Shown piece after piece: positions 34,752 to 46,049 of a stretch of 64,000 nt of DNA. The DNA lies in NCBI RefSeq assembly GCF_004798965.1, contig NZ_SDSD01000005.1, positions 186,001 through 250,000 of the forward strand. Reading direction: 5' to 3'. The DNA is from Onishia niordana (lineage in GTDB: Bacteria > Pseudomonadota > Gammaproteobacteria > Pseudomonadales > Halomonadaceae). The stretch's first letter is position 1; every line of letters starts with the position of its first letter. Under the pieces are notes generated by a model. That model saw only the letters and a program-made list of their open reading frames with translations, did no database searches and was not told the origin of the DNA. Position numbers and translations under genes: made by a program.

Positions 34752-36473
34752 TCAAAGCCCCAGTTCGTGGGTCGCCGCTTCGCGCATCTTGTATTTCTGC
34801 ACCTTGCCGGTGACGGTCATCGGGAAGGCGTCGACGAACTTCACGTAGCGGGGAATCTTGAAGTGGGCGATCTTGCCCTGGCAGAAATCCTTTAGCTCCT
34901 CCTCGTCCAGTTCCTCGCCGTCGCTGAGCTTGACCCAGGCCATCACTTCTTCGCCGTACTTGGCGTCCGGCACGCCGATCACCTGCACGTCCGAGATGGC
35001 AGGATGGGTATAGAGGAAGTCCTCGATCTCGCGGGGATAGATGTTCTCGCCGCCGCGGATGATCATGTCCTTGATGCGCCCGACGATCGCCACATAGCCG
35101 TCCTCGTCCATGGTGGCGAGGTCACCGGTGTGCATCCAGCGGCTGGCGTCGATGGCCTTGGCGGTGGCCTCTGCGTTGTCCCAGTAACCAAGCATCACGC
35201 TATAGCCCCGGGTGCACAGCTCGCCGCGCTCGCCTCTGGGCACCACGGCGCCGCTGGCCGGGTCGATGAGCTTCACCTCGAGGTGCGGGTGAATGGTGCC
35301 CACGGTGGTGACGCGCTTCTCGAGCGGGGCATCGGTGCCGGTCTGGAAGCTGACCGGGCTGGTTTCGGTCATGCCGTAGCAGATGGTCACGCCTTCCATG
35401 TGCATCTGATCGATCACCTGGCGCATCACTTCGATGGGGCAGATGGAGCCGGCCATGATGCCGGTGCGCAGGGTCGAGAGATCGAAGTCGGCGAAGCGCG
35501 GGTGCTCAAGCTCGGCGATGAACATGGTCGGCACCCCGAAGAGGGCGGTCGCCCGTTCGTTCTGTACTGCCTCGAGGGTCGCCTCGGCGTCGAAGCCATC
35601 GCCGGGATAGATCATCGCCGCGCCGTGAGTCATGCAGCCCAGGTTGCCCATCACCATGCCAAAGCAGTGATAGAGCGGCACTGGGATCACCAGCCGGTCG
35701 CGCTCCGAGAAGCCCATGGCGCGGGCCACGAAGAAGCCGTTGTTGAGGATGTTGTGGTGTGAAAGGGTCGCGCCCTTGGGCGAGCCGGTGGTGCCGGAGG
35801 TGTACTGGATGTTGATCGGCTGGTCGAACTGCAGCGCCCCCTGCACCTCGGCGAGTCGCGAAGGGCTGACCGCCTCGGCGCCCTCAAGCAGTGCCTGCCA
35901 GGTCAGCATGCCGGGCAGGGCCTCGCTGGCATCCAGGCATACCACCCGCTTCAGCGCCGGCAGGCGAGCGGCGTTGAGGTCGCCGTCTCGCGGCGCTTCG
36001 AGCTCCGGGGCCAGCTCAGCGATCATCTCGACATAGTGCGAGGCCTTGAAGCGCCCCTGCAGGATCAGGGTCGCGGTGCCGGACTGGCCTAGCGTGTACT
36101 CCAGCTCATGGGTGCGGTAACTGGGATTCAGGTTGACCAGGATGGCACCGATCTTGGCGGTGGCGAACTGGGTAATGGCCCACTCGGCCCGGTTGGGGGC
36201 CCAGATGCCGACGCGCTCGCCTTGCACAACACCAGCGGCCAGCAGGGCGCGGGCGGCCTCGTCGACGGCAATTTGCAGCTCTCGCCAGCTGTAGCGCAGG
36301 CCCTGGTGCAGGCTGAGCAGGGCATCACGCTCGGGCACGCGGGCGACGGTGGCATCGAAGCAGTCGCCGATGGTCTGGCCCTTGAGGGGCGTATCGCTGA
36401 TGCCGCTGACATAGCTGGGGGTTGGCGAGAGTGAAGACGGCGTCGAATCCGGGGTGTGGCGTTGGCGAGTCAT
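34752..36473 (-). CDS. AMP-binding acyl-CoA synthetase (medium-chain/branched type)
   Basis: 573-residue adenylate-forming enzyme that activates a carboxylic acid with ATP and CoA. Motifs in order: [18 protein letters not shown] (P-loop), [44 protein letters not shown], and catalytic Lys in [12 protein letters not shown]. It resembles the ACSF2/medium-chain group. ATG 36473 has AGGAGC upstream; the frame is open to 36527. Its place beside the LiuR-like regulator and branched-chain acyl-CoA genes suggests a branched or medium-chain acid as substrate. Confidence 0.92.
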   Translation of the reverse strand: MTRQRHTPDSTPSSLSPTPSYVSGISDTPLKGQTIGDCFDATVARVPERDALLSLHQGLRYSWRELQIAVDEAARALLAAGVVQGERVGIWAPNRAEWAITQFATAKIGAILVNLNPSYRTHELEYTLGQSGTATLILQGRFKASHYVEMIAELAPELEAPRDGDLNAARLPALKRVVCLDASEALPGMLTWQALLEGAEAVSPSRLAEVQGALQFDQPINIQYTSGTTGSPKGATLSHHNILNNGFFVARAMGFSERDRLVIPVPLYHCFGMVMGNLGCMTHGAAMIYPGDGFDAEATLEAVQNERATALFGVPTMFIAELEHPRFADFDLSTLRTGIMAGSICPIEVMRQVIDQMHMEGVTICYGMTETSPVSFQTGTDAPLEKRVTTVGTIHPHLEVKLIDPASGAVVPRGERGELCTRGYSVMLGYWDNAEATAKAIDASRWMHTGDLATMDEDGYVAIVGRIKDMIIRGGENIYPREIEDFLYTHPAISDVQVIGVPDAKYGEEVMAWVKLSDGEELDEEELKDFCQGKIAHFKIPRYVKFVDAFPMTVTGKVQKYKMREAATHELGL

Positions 36474-36552
36474 CCGGGCTCCTATGCTTATTGGGATTGT
36501 TAAAGCGAAGTGCCCGCCCCGCGCCACATAGGGCGCGTTTTTGCTCTTGTTG

Positions 36553-37002
36553 CTAGGGGGCCAGGCCTTCCAGTGCCGCCCGGCAGCGAGTCTCGACGTC
36601 GTCTAGCTCATTCTGCATCAGGCGGATGTCCTCTTTGCGTTGCTCCATATCGGCACGCTTCTCGGCGAGAATTTCGAGGATGCGGTGAAGCTGGCGGGCA
36701 TTGCCGTCGGGCATGGTGTCGTAGAGCTCGACGACCTCGCGGATCTCGGCCAGCGTGAAACCAAGCCGCTTGCCGCGCAGGGTCAGTTTCAGCCGTACCC
36801 GGTCCTTGTCATGGTAGATACGCCGCTGACCGCGCCGCTCGGGTGCCAGCAAGCCTTCCTGTTCATAAAAGCGAATGGTGCGGGGCGTTACCTCGAACAT
36901 CTCGGCCAGCTCACCGATCGCGTAGGTTGGCTTGTCTGACACGGTCTCCTCGGGATTGTCCGGTGGCGTGGCCTGAGGCGCGATATGGCTGGGCTTGGGC
37001 AT
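36553..37002 (-). CDS. MerR-family regulator, LiuR-like
   Basis: 149 residues. MerR HTH at about 26-70 ([21 protein letters not shown] then [18 protein letters not shown]), followed by a coiled-coil dimer helix; no metal-binding Cys. The [19 protein letters not shown] section is close to LiuR, which controls branched-chain amino-acid breakdown in gammaproteobacteria. AAGGAAC precedes the ATG. It is divergent from the valine degradation operon and upstream of the acyl-CoA synthetase on the same strand. Confidence 0.87.
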   Translation of the reverse strand: MPKPSHIAPQATPPDNPEETVSDKPTYAIGELAEMFEVTPRTIRFYEQEGLLAPERRGQRRIYHDKDRVRLKLTLRGKRLGFTLAEIREVVELYDTMPDGNARQLHRILEILAEKRADMEQRKEDIRLMQNELDDVETRCRAALEGLAP

Positions 37003-37091
37003 GGTGGTGTTCCTTGGCGTATACGATGTTGTTGTGAGTTAAGGAATGATCGCATGAACGCCTGGGCGCTTCGACTCCAAGACTAGTTCTG

Positions 37092-37109
37092 CTTGACGTT
37101 AACGTAAAG
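37092..37109. promoter_or_regulatory. LiuR-type operator in the merR/acyl-CoA dehydrogenase intergenic region
   Basis: CTTGACGTTAACGTAAAG is a near-perfect 18-bp dyad of the TTTACGTnnACGTAAA type associated with LiuR. It contains TTGACG, a good -35 for the plus-strand operon. The rest of the 336-bp intergenic region (37003-37338) shows no other gene or clear motif. Confidence 0.65.
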
Positions 37110-37338
37110 TGAAGATATTGCTGTTGGCCTTAGACCAAGGGGTGGCTTGCGCCCGACCAAGCAAATGCTAGCTTGGTCACATTACCGGTGGGGGTGCTAT
37201 ACGCCTCTTGTGCTTGCCATTGTCATTCTTGTCATCGCCAGCACCGGGCCGACGCGACCTCTAACCGTCAGTGTGATGCCGGTCATGGCCTGACGGAGTC
37301 GAGACATCTGACGGCCTGTGGCGTTAAAGGAGAGCACC

Positions 37339-38505
37339 ATGGATTTTGCACTGACCGAGGATCAACGTGCCTTGCAGCAGGCAGCAGCCGATTTTTGCCA
37401 AGCGGAGCTTGTCGCTCACGCTGCCGACTGGGATGCCCGTTCGCACTTTCCGGTGGAGGTGATCAAGCGCGCCGGTGAGGCCGGCTTCCTCGGCATCTAT
37501 ATCGATGAGGATCGCGGCGGGCTGGGTCTTTCTCGGCTCGAGGCCTCGCTGATCTTTGAGCAGCTCGCCCAGGGCTGCATCTCAACCACTGCCTACCTGA
37601 CCATTCACAACATGGCGAGCTGGATGGTGGCCAACTGGGGCAGCGAGACGCTGCGCGAGACCTGGCTTGAGCGCTTGATCAGCGGTGAGCTGCTGGCCTC
37701 TTACTGCCTGACCGAGCCGGGTGCCGGTTCGGATGCGGCCAACCTGCGCACCAAGGCGGTACGCGAGGGCGACGAATACCGGATCACGGGCTCGAAGGTG
37801 TTTATCTCAGGTGCTGGCGAGACGGATGTGCTGGTCGTGATGGCCCGCACCGGCGCGCCGGATTCCGGCGCCAGTGGTATCTCTGCCTTCCTGGTGCCCG
37901 CTGACAGCGCCGGTATCGAGTACGGCAAGAACGAAGAGAAGATGGGCTGGAAGAGCCAGCCGACACGGATGGTCAGCTTCGATGATGTGCGGGTGCCTGC
38001 TGATTATCGTCTCGGTGAGGAAGGCGAGGGCTTTCGGCTGGCCATGAAGGGCCTGGATGGCGGTCGGCTGAACATTGCCAGCTGCTCGCTGGGCGCCGCT
38101 CAACAGGCGCTGACGCTTGCTCGCGATTATCTCGGTCAGCGTCAACAGTTCGGTCGAGAGCTTTCCAGTTTTCAGGCGCTGCAGTTCAAGCTGGCCGACA
38201 TGGCAAGCGATCTGCTGGCATCACGACTGATGGTGCGCCACGCGGCCTGGTGTCTCGATCAGCAGGCCCCCGAAGCTACCGCGCATTGCGCGATGGCCAA
38301 GCGAGTCGCCACCGACATGGGCTTTAACGTCTGCAACGAGGCCCTCCAGCTTCACGGCGGCTACGGTTACATCAAGGAATACCCGCTTGAGCGGCTGGTC
38401 CGCGATACTCGCGTGCATCAGATTCTTGAGGGCACCAACGAGATCATGCGCGTGATCACGGCCCGGCGTTTGCTCGCCGATGGCGTGATCGAATCACTGC
38501 AATGA
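37339..38505 (+). CDS. Acyl-CoA dehydrogenase, probably isobutyryl-CoA dehydrogenase
   Basis: 388-residue flavoprotein from ATG 37339 (AAGGAGAG). YCLTEPGAGSDAANL and the FAD/ETF regions are standard; the catalytic Glu is in QILEGTNEIMRV and the adenine-binding LHGGYGYIKEYPLER is intact. With the next two genes it forms the valine path: isobutyryl-CoA to methacrylyl-CoA. The methacrylyl-CoA hydratase step would need a general enoyl-CoA hydratase, not in this window. Confidence 0.9.
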   Translation: MDFALTEDQRALQQAAADFCQAELVAHAADWDARSHFPVEVIKRAGEAGFLGIYIDEDRGGLGLSRLEASLIFEQLAQGCISTTAYLTIHNMASWMVANWGSETLRETWLERLISGELLASYCLTEPGAGSDAANLRTKAVREGDEYRITGSKVFISGAGETDVLVVMARTGAPDSGASGISAFLVPADSAGIEYGKNEEKMGWKSQPTRMVSFDDVRVPADYRLGEEGEGFRLAMKGLDGGRLNIASCSLGAAQQALTLARDYLGQRQQFGRELSSFQALQFKLADMASDLLASRLMVRHAAWCLDQQAPEATAHCAMAKRVATDMGFNVCNEALQLHGGYGYIKEYPLERLVRDTRVHQILEGTNEIMRVITARRLLADGVIESLQ

Positions 38506-38592
38506 GGAAAGCCCGCCGAGGCGTCGCTATCGCGGTCATGGATCGACCATTAATTAACCTATTTCACTCAACCCGCTAAAGGAGCCCGAGCG

Positions 38593-39708
38593 ATGACCGA
38601 TGCACCCGTGCTGTTCGAGGAGCGCCCGACACGCGATGGATGCCTTATCGGCGTGGCGACCCTCAATGCACCTCGCTCTCTGAATGCCCTGTCGCTTGCG
38701 ATGATTGAGCAGCTATCGGCCCGGCTGACCCGGTGGGCCGACGATGACCGGGTGGTGGCTGTCTGGCTGGAGGGCGCCGGGGAGAAATCGTTCTGCGCTG
38801 GCGGCGACGTGGTGGCGCTCTACAAGGCGATTCAGGCCGGCGAGGGCGGTGCCTTCGCCGAGACCTATTTCACCGGCGAATATGGCCTCGATCATCAGAT
38901 TCACTGCTTCCCCAAGCCGCTGCTGGTGTGGGGTGATGGCATCGTGATGGGCGGTGGCATGGGGCTGATGGCCGGTGGTGGTTTCCGCCTGGTTACCGAG
39001 ACCTCGTTGATGGCGATGCCTGAGATCACCATCGGCCTCTACCCGGATATCGGTGCCAGCTGGTTTCTCAACCGCATGCCGCCAGGCATCGGCGCCTATC
39101 TGGGGCTGACCGGTGCTCAGCTTAATGCACGCGACGCGCTAGACCTGGGCCTTGCCGATCGATTCGTACCTCGGGAACGTCGCGAGGCATTACTCGAGGC
39201 GCTGGCCGGGGCCAGCTTCGGCGAGGCTGATAGTAACCAGTTGGTGCATGCGGTGGTCAGTCAGGTACTTGACCAATTCGAGGATCGCGACCAGGCGCCG
39301 GCGGCTCAACTCTGGCCGCAGCGCGATCATATTCAGCGCCTGACCGCCTGCGCATCGGCCTCCGATGCAGCCGAGCGCATTCTTGACGATACCCACTCGG
39401 ATGCATGGCTCGCCGCCAATCGAGCGCGCCTTGCGGCGGGCTGCCCGCTGAGCGCCCAGCTGGTCTGGCAGATGATCGAGCGGCATTCCCGGGCGAGCCT
39501 CGCCGACGCCTTCCGCGAGGAGCTCAATCTCTCGGTGCAGTGCTGCCTGAGGGGAGACCTCGCTGAGGGCGTGCGGGCGCTTTTGATCGACAAGGACAAG
39601 CAGCCTCGCTGGTCGCATACCAGCGTGGGCAAGGTGCCCAAGGCCGATATCGAGGCCATGCTGCGCCCGCTGTGGAATCCTGAGACGCACCCGTTGCGCA
39701 ACCTGTAA
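38593..39708 (+). CDS. 3-hydroxyisobutyryl-CoA hydrolase
   Basis: 371-residue crotonase-fold enzyme. NAPRSLNALSLAMI, KSFCAGGDVVALYKA and MAMPEITIGLYPDIGASW (catalytic Glu and Asp of the hydrolase branch) are clear, and the long C-terminal part is typical of HIBCH. It releases 3-hydroxyisobutyrate from its CoA ester in valine breakdown, avoiding build-up of reactive methacrylyl-CoA. Confidence 0.92.
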   Translation: MTDAPVLFEERPTRDGCLIGVATLNAPRSLNALSLAMIEQLSARLTRWADDDRVVAVWLEGAGEKSFCAGGDVVALYKAIQAGEGGAFAETYFTGEYGLDHQIHCFPKPLLVWGDGIVMGGGMGLMAGGGFRLVTETSLMAMPEITIGLYPDIGASWFLNRMPPGIGAYLGLTGAQLNARDALDLGLADRFVPRERREALLEALAGASFGEADSNQLVHAVVSQVLDQFEDRDQAPAAQLWPQRDHIQRLTACASASDAAERILDDTHSDAWLAANRARLAAGCPLSAQLVWQMIERHSRASLADAFREELNLSVQCCLRGDLAEGVRALLIDKDKQPRWSHTSVGKVPKADIEAMLRPLWNPETHPLRNL

Positions 39709-39768
39709 TCCGCGGCGCATGGCCCTCACCAGAGCATGACTGGGCGCCATCTCAACGGCCCAGCACAG

Positions 39769-39816
39769 CAACGAATACAACAACCGACACAACAACCAAC
39801 ACAACAACGAACAGGG
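39769..39816 (+). repeat. Four 12-bp tandem repeats before mmsB
   Basis: CAACGAATACAA, CAACCGACACAA, CAACCAACACAA and CAACGAACAGGG in a row, an unstructured CA-rich leader directly before the mmsB ribosome site (AGGGAG). Confidence 0.8.
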
Positions 39817-39825
39817 AGCCTCACC

Positions 39826-40725
39826 ATGCGTATCGCCTTTATCGGTCTTGGCAACATGGGGGCGCCCATGGCCACCAATCTCGTCAAGGCCGGCCACGAT
39901 GTTTGCGTCTTCGATCTGTCGGAAAAGGCCATGCAAACCCTCGAGGATGCCGGCGCCAACCGTGCGGAAAGCGCCGAAGCAGTGACCATGGGCGCGGATG
40001 TGGTGGTCTCGATGCTGCCCGCCGGTGCCCATGTTAAGGGCCTTTATCTTGGCAACGATGACGCTCAAGGGCTGCTGGCTGCGCTGACGGGAAACCCGCT
40101 GATCATTGATGCCTCGACCATCGCGCCGGATGATTCTCGCACCGTGGGTGCCGCTGCCGCCGAGCGGGGTTTTGCCTTTGTTGATGCGCCGGTATCCGGT
40201 GGGGTGGGTGGCGCAGTCGCCGGCACCTTGACGTTTATTGTCGGAGGCAGCGAGGAAGGCTTTGAGCGGGCAAGGCCGGTACTTGAGGCCATGGGCAAGA
40301 ACATCTTCCATGCCGGCGATACCGGGTCAGGGCAGGTCGCGAAGCTCTGCAATAACATGCTGCTCGGCATTCTCATGAGCGGCACCGCCGAAGCCCTGGC
40401 GCTGGGTGTCGAGAATGGCCTGGACCCGGCGGTGCTTTCAGAGATCATGAAGGAGAGCAGCGGCGGCAACTGGGCGCTTAACGGCTACAACCCCTGGCCG
40501 GGGGTGATGGAAAAAGCGCCGGCCTCGAACGACTACCAAGGCGGCTTTCTGACTGACCTGATGGCCAAGGACCTGGGGCTTGCCTGGGAGCTGGCGCTTA
40601 AGTCAAAGTCGACGGTGCCGATGGGCTCTCAGGCACGCAATCTTTTCGCCCTGCATGCAGCACAGGGCAGCGGTGGGCTCGATTTCTCGAGTATTCAGCG
40701 GCTCTATCGCCGAGACAAGGAGTGA
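39826..40725 (+). CDS. mmsB: 3-hydroxyisobutyrate dehydrogenase
   Basis: 299 residues from ATG 39826. NAD-binding IAFIGLGNMGAPMATNL at the N-terminus, substrate loop DAPVSGGVGGAVAGTL, and catalytic Lys in GSGQVAKLCNNM. Oxidises 3-hydroxyisobutyrate to methylmalonate semialdehyde. The next enzyme, MmsA, is not in the window. The gene follows HIBCH in the operon. Confidence 0.95.
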   Translation: MRIAFIGLGNMGAPMATNLVKAGHDVCVFDLSEKAMQTLEDAGANRAESAEAVTMGADVVVSMLPAGAHVKGLYLGNDDAQGLLAALTGNPLIIDASTIAPDDSRTVGAAAAERGFAFVDAPVSGGVGGAVAGTLTFIVGGSEEGFERARPVLEAMGKNIFHAGDTGSGQVAKLCNNMLLGILMSGTAEALALGVENGLDPAVLSEIMKESSGGNWALNGYNPWPGVMEKAPASNDYQGGFLTDLMAKDLGLAWELALKSKSTVPMGSQARNLFALHAAQGSGGLDFSSIQRLYRRDKE

Positions 40726-40831
40726 GCCGCCGCGACCACCCTTGAGCCTCGATTAGGCCCCGACACCCAGCACGCATTGGGGCCATGGCCGGAGTGGGGC
40801 ACAATGACGCCCCCTTTCGACCGAGGTTGCC

Positions 40832-42217
40832 ATGACGTCGACACCGTCTACCCCATCCCCCGCCCGGCGCGGCTCAATGCTCGAAGCACCGATTGCGCGC
40901 ACGCTGGTACGCAAGACCCTGCCGGTCATCGGCGGCATGTTGGCGATGATGACCTTCAACCTGGTCGATGCCTGGTACATCGCCAAGCTGGGCACCGTGC
41001 CATTGGCAGCGGTGTCATTCACCTTCCCGGTGGTTTTCGCGGTGATCAGCCTGGCGATTGGCCTGGGTATCGGTACCTCGGCGGTGGTGGGGCGCTTGCT
41101 TGGCCAGGGCGATCACGACCGGGTGGCGCGGCGTGCCACCGATGCGGTGTTGCTGTCGCTGCTTGTCGGGGCGCTGGTCACCCTTGCCGGGTTGCCAAGC
41201 ATCGAGGCGCTGTTCTCGCTGCTGGGAGCCGATGCCGATCTGATGCCCTATCTCGAGGCCTATATGGGTGTCTGGTACTGGGGCGCTGCGCTGGTGATCG
41301 CGCCGCGCATCATCAACAGCGTGCTGCGTGCCCACGGCAATACCCTGGCAGCGGGACTGTCGATGGGCGTGGCGGCATTGCTCAATATGGCACTCGATCC
41401 GCTGTTGATCTTTGGTTGGGGGCCGGTGCCGGCGATGGGGGTTGCCGGTGCCGCACTTGCCACAGTGCTGAGCTGGGGGCTAATGACGCTTGGCTTGATT
41501 TGCCAGCCACGGCTTCGCGGCCTGATCGCCCTACGGGGCATGACGCTCAAGGCGCTGGCGGAATCCTGGCAGGTGCTTGGGCGTATTGCCCTGCCAGCGG
41601 CGGTAACCAGCCTGTTTACGCCGGTGGCCATGGCGCTGGTGACGCGCATCGTCGCCGAGCATGGCCATGCCGCGGTGGCGGCCTTCGGGGTCGGCTCGCG
41701 GTTGGATGCCATCGCTCAGATCGTGGTGCTGGCGCTGTCGATGACGCTCTCGCCGCTGGTCAGCCAGAACCAAGGTGCCGGCCAGCTGGCGCGGGTGCGT
41801 CGTGCCATCGGCGGCTGCCTTGTTTTCGTGCTGATCCTGCAACTGGTGATCTGGGCTGCTCTTCAGATCCTGGCGCCCTGGCTGACCGCGCACTATGCCG
41901 AGGGGCCGGCGGTGGGTGAGGTGCTGCGCGCCTTCATCTGGCTGGTGCCGCTGGGGCTTGGGGCTCAGGGGGTAGTGATCCTTTCAGTGTCCTCGCTCAA
42001 TGCCCTGCATCGGCCGCGCGATGCCATGGGGCTTTCCGTGGTACGCCTGTTCGTCTTGTTTGTGCCCCTGGCCTGGCTCGGCAGTTTGGTGGCCGGGCCC
42101 AGCGGCATTTTCACCGGCATGCTGGCGGCTAACCTGATCATGGCGGGTATCGCCTGGTGGCGCCTGCGCGGTGAGCTGGCGCGACAGCAGCGGTCTTCTC
42201 CTGAATCTTCGAGCTGA
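40832..42217 (+). CDS. MATE-family multidrug efflux protein
   Basis: 461 residues, about 12 hydrophobic helices, in the MATE fold: FNLVDAWYIAKLGTVPLAAVSFTFPV in the first half and VAAFGVGSRLDAIAQIVVLALSMTLSPLVSQN in the second. Such pumps export drugs or organic cations by Na+ or H+ antiport. It is the only efflux gene in this block, between two acyl-CoA units, and probably separate from them. Confidence 0.9.
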   Translation: MTSTPSTPSPARRGSMLEAPIARTLVRKTLPVIGGMLAMMTFNLVDAWYIAKLGTVPLAAVSFTFPVVFAVISLAIGLGIGTSAVVGRLLGQGDHDRVARRATDAVLLSLLVGALVTLAGLPSIEALFSLLGADADLMPYLEAYMGVWYWGAALVIAPRIINSVLRAHGNTLAAGLSMGVAALLNMALDPLLIFGWGPVPAMGVAGAALATVLSWGLMTLGLICQPRLRGLIALRGMTLKALAESWQVLGRIALPAAVTSLFTPVAMALVTRIVAEHGHAAVAAFGVGSRLDAIAQIVVLALSMTLSPLVSQNQGAGQLARVRRAIGGCLVFVLILQLVIWAALQILAPWLTAHYAEGPAVGEVLRAFIWLVPLGLGAQGVVILSVSSLNALHRPRDAMGLSVVRLFVLFVPLAWLGSLVAGPSGIFTGMLAANLIMAGIAWWRLRGELARQQRSSPESSS

Positions 42218-42419
42218 TGAGGGAACGTGGCGTCGATGGCGGGCTGGAGCTGACGGGCTGATCTGACGGGCTTGGGCTGGCTGATCTACGCTCACGGAGG
42301 CACAACCTTTCGGGGCCGGGCTCTAGGTGAAAGAGCCGGCCGAGACCAAGGTCGGCTTGGCAGGGCAGGGTGTTTGATCTACATTATTTCAAAATGTCGA
42401 TATTATTTGGGAGTACCGC

Positions 42420-43604
<1,185 letters not shown>

Positions 43605-43641
43605 TCTGGCCGAACGCCTGTCCGGGAGGGAGGTCACGCCC

Positions 43642-44847
43642 ATGTCAGGACCGCTAGAAGGGCGCGTGGTGCTGGATATGTCGCGAGTGTTGGCGGGGCC
43701 CTGGGCCGGGCAACTGCTCGCGGACCTCGGCGCCCGAGTGATCAAGATCGAGCACCCGAGCCGCGGTGATGATACCCGCGCCTGGGGGCCACCCTGGCTC
43801 GAAGACGCCGCCGGTGATCCGGTGGCGGCGGCCTATTATCTGTGTGCCAACCGTGGCAAGCAGTCGCTGGCCGTGGATATCGCACAGCCGGAGGGGCAGG
43901 CGCTGATCCGTGCCCTGGCGAACCGCGCCGATATCCTGATCGAGAACTTCAAGGTCGGCGGGCTCAAGCGCTACGGCCTCGACCATGAGAGCCTGAAAGC
44001 CGAGAACCCGGGGCTGATCGGCTGCTCGATTACAGGCTTCGGCCAGGATGGCCCTTATGCCGGTCGGCCTGGCTACGACTTCATGATCCAGGCGATGGGG
44101 GGCTTGATGAGCCTGACCGGCGACCCGGACGGCATGCCAATGAAGACCGGGGTGGCGATTACCGATGTGATGACCGGGCTCTATGCCGCCGTGGGTATTC
44201 TCGCGGCACTCGATGAACGCTCGCGCACCGGCCACGGGCGCTACATCGACGTGGCGCTGCTTGATGTTCAGGTGGCGACGCTTGCCAACCAGGCCCTGAA
44301 TACGCTGGTCAGCGGCCGTTCTCCTGAACGCCACGGCAATGCGCATCCCAACATCGTGCCTTATCAGGCCTTTGCCTGCGCCGATGGCTACCTGGTGTTA
44401 ACCGTCGGCAACGATGCCCAGTTCGCGCGGCTTGCCACGCTGCTCGACTGCCCCGAGTGGGCTCAGGATCCGGCGTATGCCACCAATGCCGCTCGCGTCG
44501 CCAATCGCGGGGCGCTGGTCGAGAAGATCACCGCCTGCCTTTCGCGTGGCACCCGGGATCAGTGGCTCGCGGCCTTCGAGGCACACGGCGTTCCCGCCGG
44601 GCCGATCCATAGCGTCGCCGAAGCCCTCGAGGATGCTCAGGTGCGGCATCGCGGCCTGGTCAGGCATCTGGAGAGTGATGGCATCGACGTGCCTCAGGTG
44701 GGTAACCCGCTGCGCTTCGATGGTGTCTCATGCACCAGCGAGTCGGCGCCGCCGACGCTTGGCGCCGACAGCGATGCGGTGCTCACCGAGATGGGACTGT
44801 CGGCTGAGGATATTGCCAGGCTGCGGGATCTCGGCGTGGTGCGCTAG
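43642..44847 (+). CDS. CaiB/BaiF CoA transferase, likely succinyl-CoA:glutarate type
   Basis: 401-residue family III CoA transferase from ATG 43642 (GGGAGGGAGG upstream). [28 protein letters not shown], the catalytic Asp in [13 protein letters not shown], and RYIDVALLD are family motifs. The coupling with gcdH suggests it activates glutarate to glutaryl-CoA, as in the human SUGCT pairing. The open frame back to 43561 overlaps the end of gcdH. Confidence 0.9.
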   Translation: MSGPLEGRVVLDMSRVLAGPWAGQLLADLGARVIKIEHPSRGDDTRAWGPPWLEDAAGDPVAAAYYLCANRGKQSLAVDIAQPEGQALIRALANRADILIENFKVGGLKRYGLDHESLKAENPGLIGCSITGFGQDGPYAGRPGYDFMIQAMGGLMSLTGDPDGMPMKTGVAITDVMTGLYAAVGILAALDERSRTGHGRYIDVALLDVQVATLANQALNTLVSGRSPERHGNAHPNIVPYQAFACADGYLVLTVGNDAQFARLATLLDCPEWAQDPAYATNAARVANRGALVEKITACLSRGTRDQWLAAFEAHGVPAGPIHSVAEALEDAQVRHRGLVRHLESDGIDVPQVGNPLRFDGVSCTSESAPPTLGADSDAVLTEMGLSAEDIARLRDLGVVR

Positions 44848-44860
44848 GAAGCGTCGTTTT

Positions 44861-45694
44861 TCAGCGCGGGCTAAAGCGACGCTGCAGGCCGGCTTCGGCG
44901 ATCATGCGCGTGGAAATCTCTTCGATCGAGAAGCGGGTGGTGTCGATGTAGGGAATGTGCATCTGGCGATACAGCCCTTCGGCCTGGGCCACTTCCTGCA
45001 TGCACTGGTCCATCGAGCAGTAGCGGCTGTTGGGGCGGCGCTCGCTGCGGATAGCCGCCAGCCGAGGGGCGGCGATGGTCAGGCCAAACAGCTTGTGGCG
45101 ATAGGGCGCCAGGGCACGGGGCAGCTTGAGGCTGCCGTCTTCGTCGTAGTCGTCTTCGGTGAGCGGATAGTTGGCGGCGCGGATGCCAAACTGCAGCGCC
45201 AGGTACAGCGAGGTGGGCGTCTTGCCGCATCGAGAAACGCCGACCAAGATGACATCGGCCTTGTCATACTGGTTGAGCCGCGCGCCGTCGTCGTTGTCCA
45301 GGGCGAAATGCACCGAATCGATGCGGTTCATGTAAACTTCGTCCTGGCCGATCGAGTGGGTGCGGCCCACCGTATAAGTGGAGTGGGTCGCGAGCTCTTC
45401 TTCCAGCGGCTTCAAGAAGGTCGAGAAGATGTCGACCTTGAAGCCCTCCGCCGTTGAGACGATGCGACGCACGTCCTCGTCGACGATGGTATCGATGATG
45501 ATTGGCTGCTCGCCGTCCCGGGCCGCGGTGGCATTGATGCTGTCGACCAGCTCCTGCGCCTTTTCGTTGTCATCGATGTATGGCTTGGTGACCATGCGGA
45601 TCTCGACGCTCTCGAACTGAGCCAGCAGGCTGCGGCCGAGGGTCTCGGCGGTGATACCGGTGCCATCGGAGATGAAAAAGGCGGTGCGGGTCAT
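44861..45694 (-). CDS. ppsR: Phosphoenolpyruvate synthase regulatory protein
   Basis: 277-residue bifunctional kinase/pyrophosphorylase (DUF299) that switches PEP synthase off by ADP-dependent phosphorylation and on by phosphate-dependent dephosphorylation. It has the start [16 protein letters not shown] and the P-loop [11 protein letters not shown] at about 151-161. It is divergent from ppsA, its substrate, the standard arrangement. Confidence 0.95.
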   Translation of the reverse strand: MTRTAFFISDGTGITAETLGRSLLAQFESVEIRMVTKPYIDDNEKAQELVDSINATAARDGEQPIIIDTIVDEDVRRIVSTAEGFKVDIFSTFLKPLEEELATHSTYTVGRTHSIGQDEVYMNRIDSVHFALDNDDGARLNQYDKADVILVGVSRCGKTPTSLYLALQFGIRAANYPLTEDDYDEDGSLKLPRALAPYRHKLFGLTIAAPRLAAIRSERRPNSRYCSMDQCMQEVAQAEGLYRQMHIPYIDTTRFSIEEISTRMIAEAGLQRRFSPR

Positions 45695-45713
45695 GGGGAA
45701 ACCTTCGGTTCTT

Positions 45714-45753
45714 GTAGTGGCGAGTAGTGGCGAGTAGTGGCGAATAGTGGCGA
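45714..45753. repeat. Four 10-bp tandem repeats in the ppsR leader
   Basis: GTAGTGGCGA three times exactly, then ATAGTGGCGA, 20 bp before the ppsR start codon (on its 5' untranslated side). Function unknown; the copy number may be unstable. Confidence 0.85.
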
Positions 45754-46049
45754 GGTGATGGCGTGATTGTCTCGGCTAGTGGCCGGCGCGGCAAGCGCCG
45801 TGCGAGCTGTCATGCCTTCTCCAGGGTGGCAGCGAGCGGCTTCATTGCGGCTTGAGAGGTTTCTGGCGAGGCCCTGACTACAGGAAACGCCGCCAAAAGG
45901 TTCGTGTTGTAAAAATCCTCCAATGACTTCGCTGTTAGACCAATGGCGAATATCGCCCTACCTTGGTAGGGTTCTTCCCATTCAGCCGTGGCGGCTTTCG
46001 ATCGCAACGATCGTTGGCAGTGAGCGTCATCAGTCGACTAGGGGGTCGC

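Noticed and set aside
45945..45957. Cra (FruR) operator before ppsA
   Set aside because: The palindrome GGCGA-ATA-TCGCC does not match the Cra pattern TGAAnCGnTTCA; kept only as a dyad in the ppsA entry.
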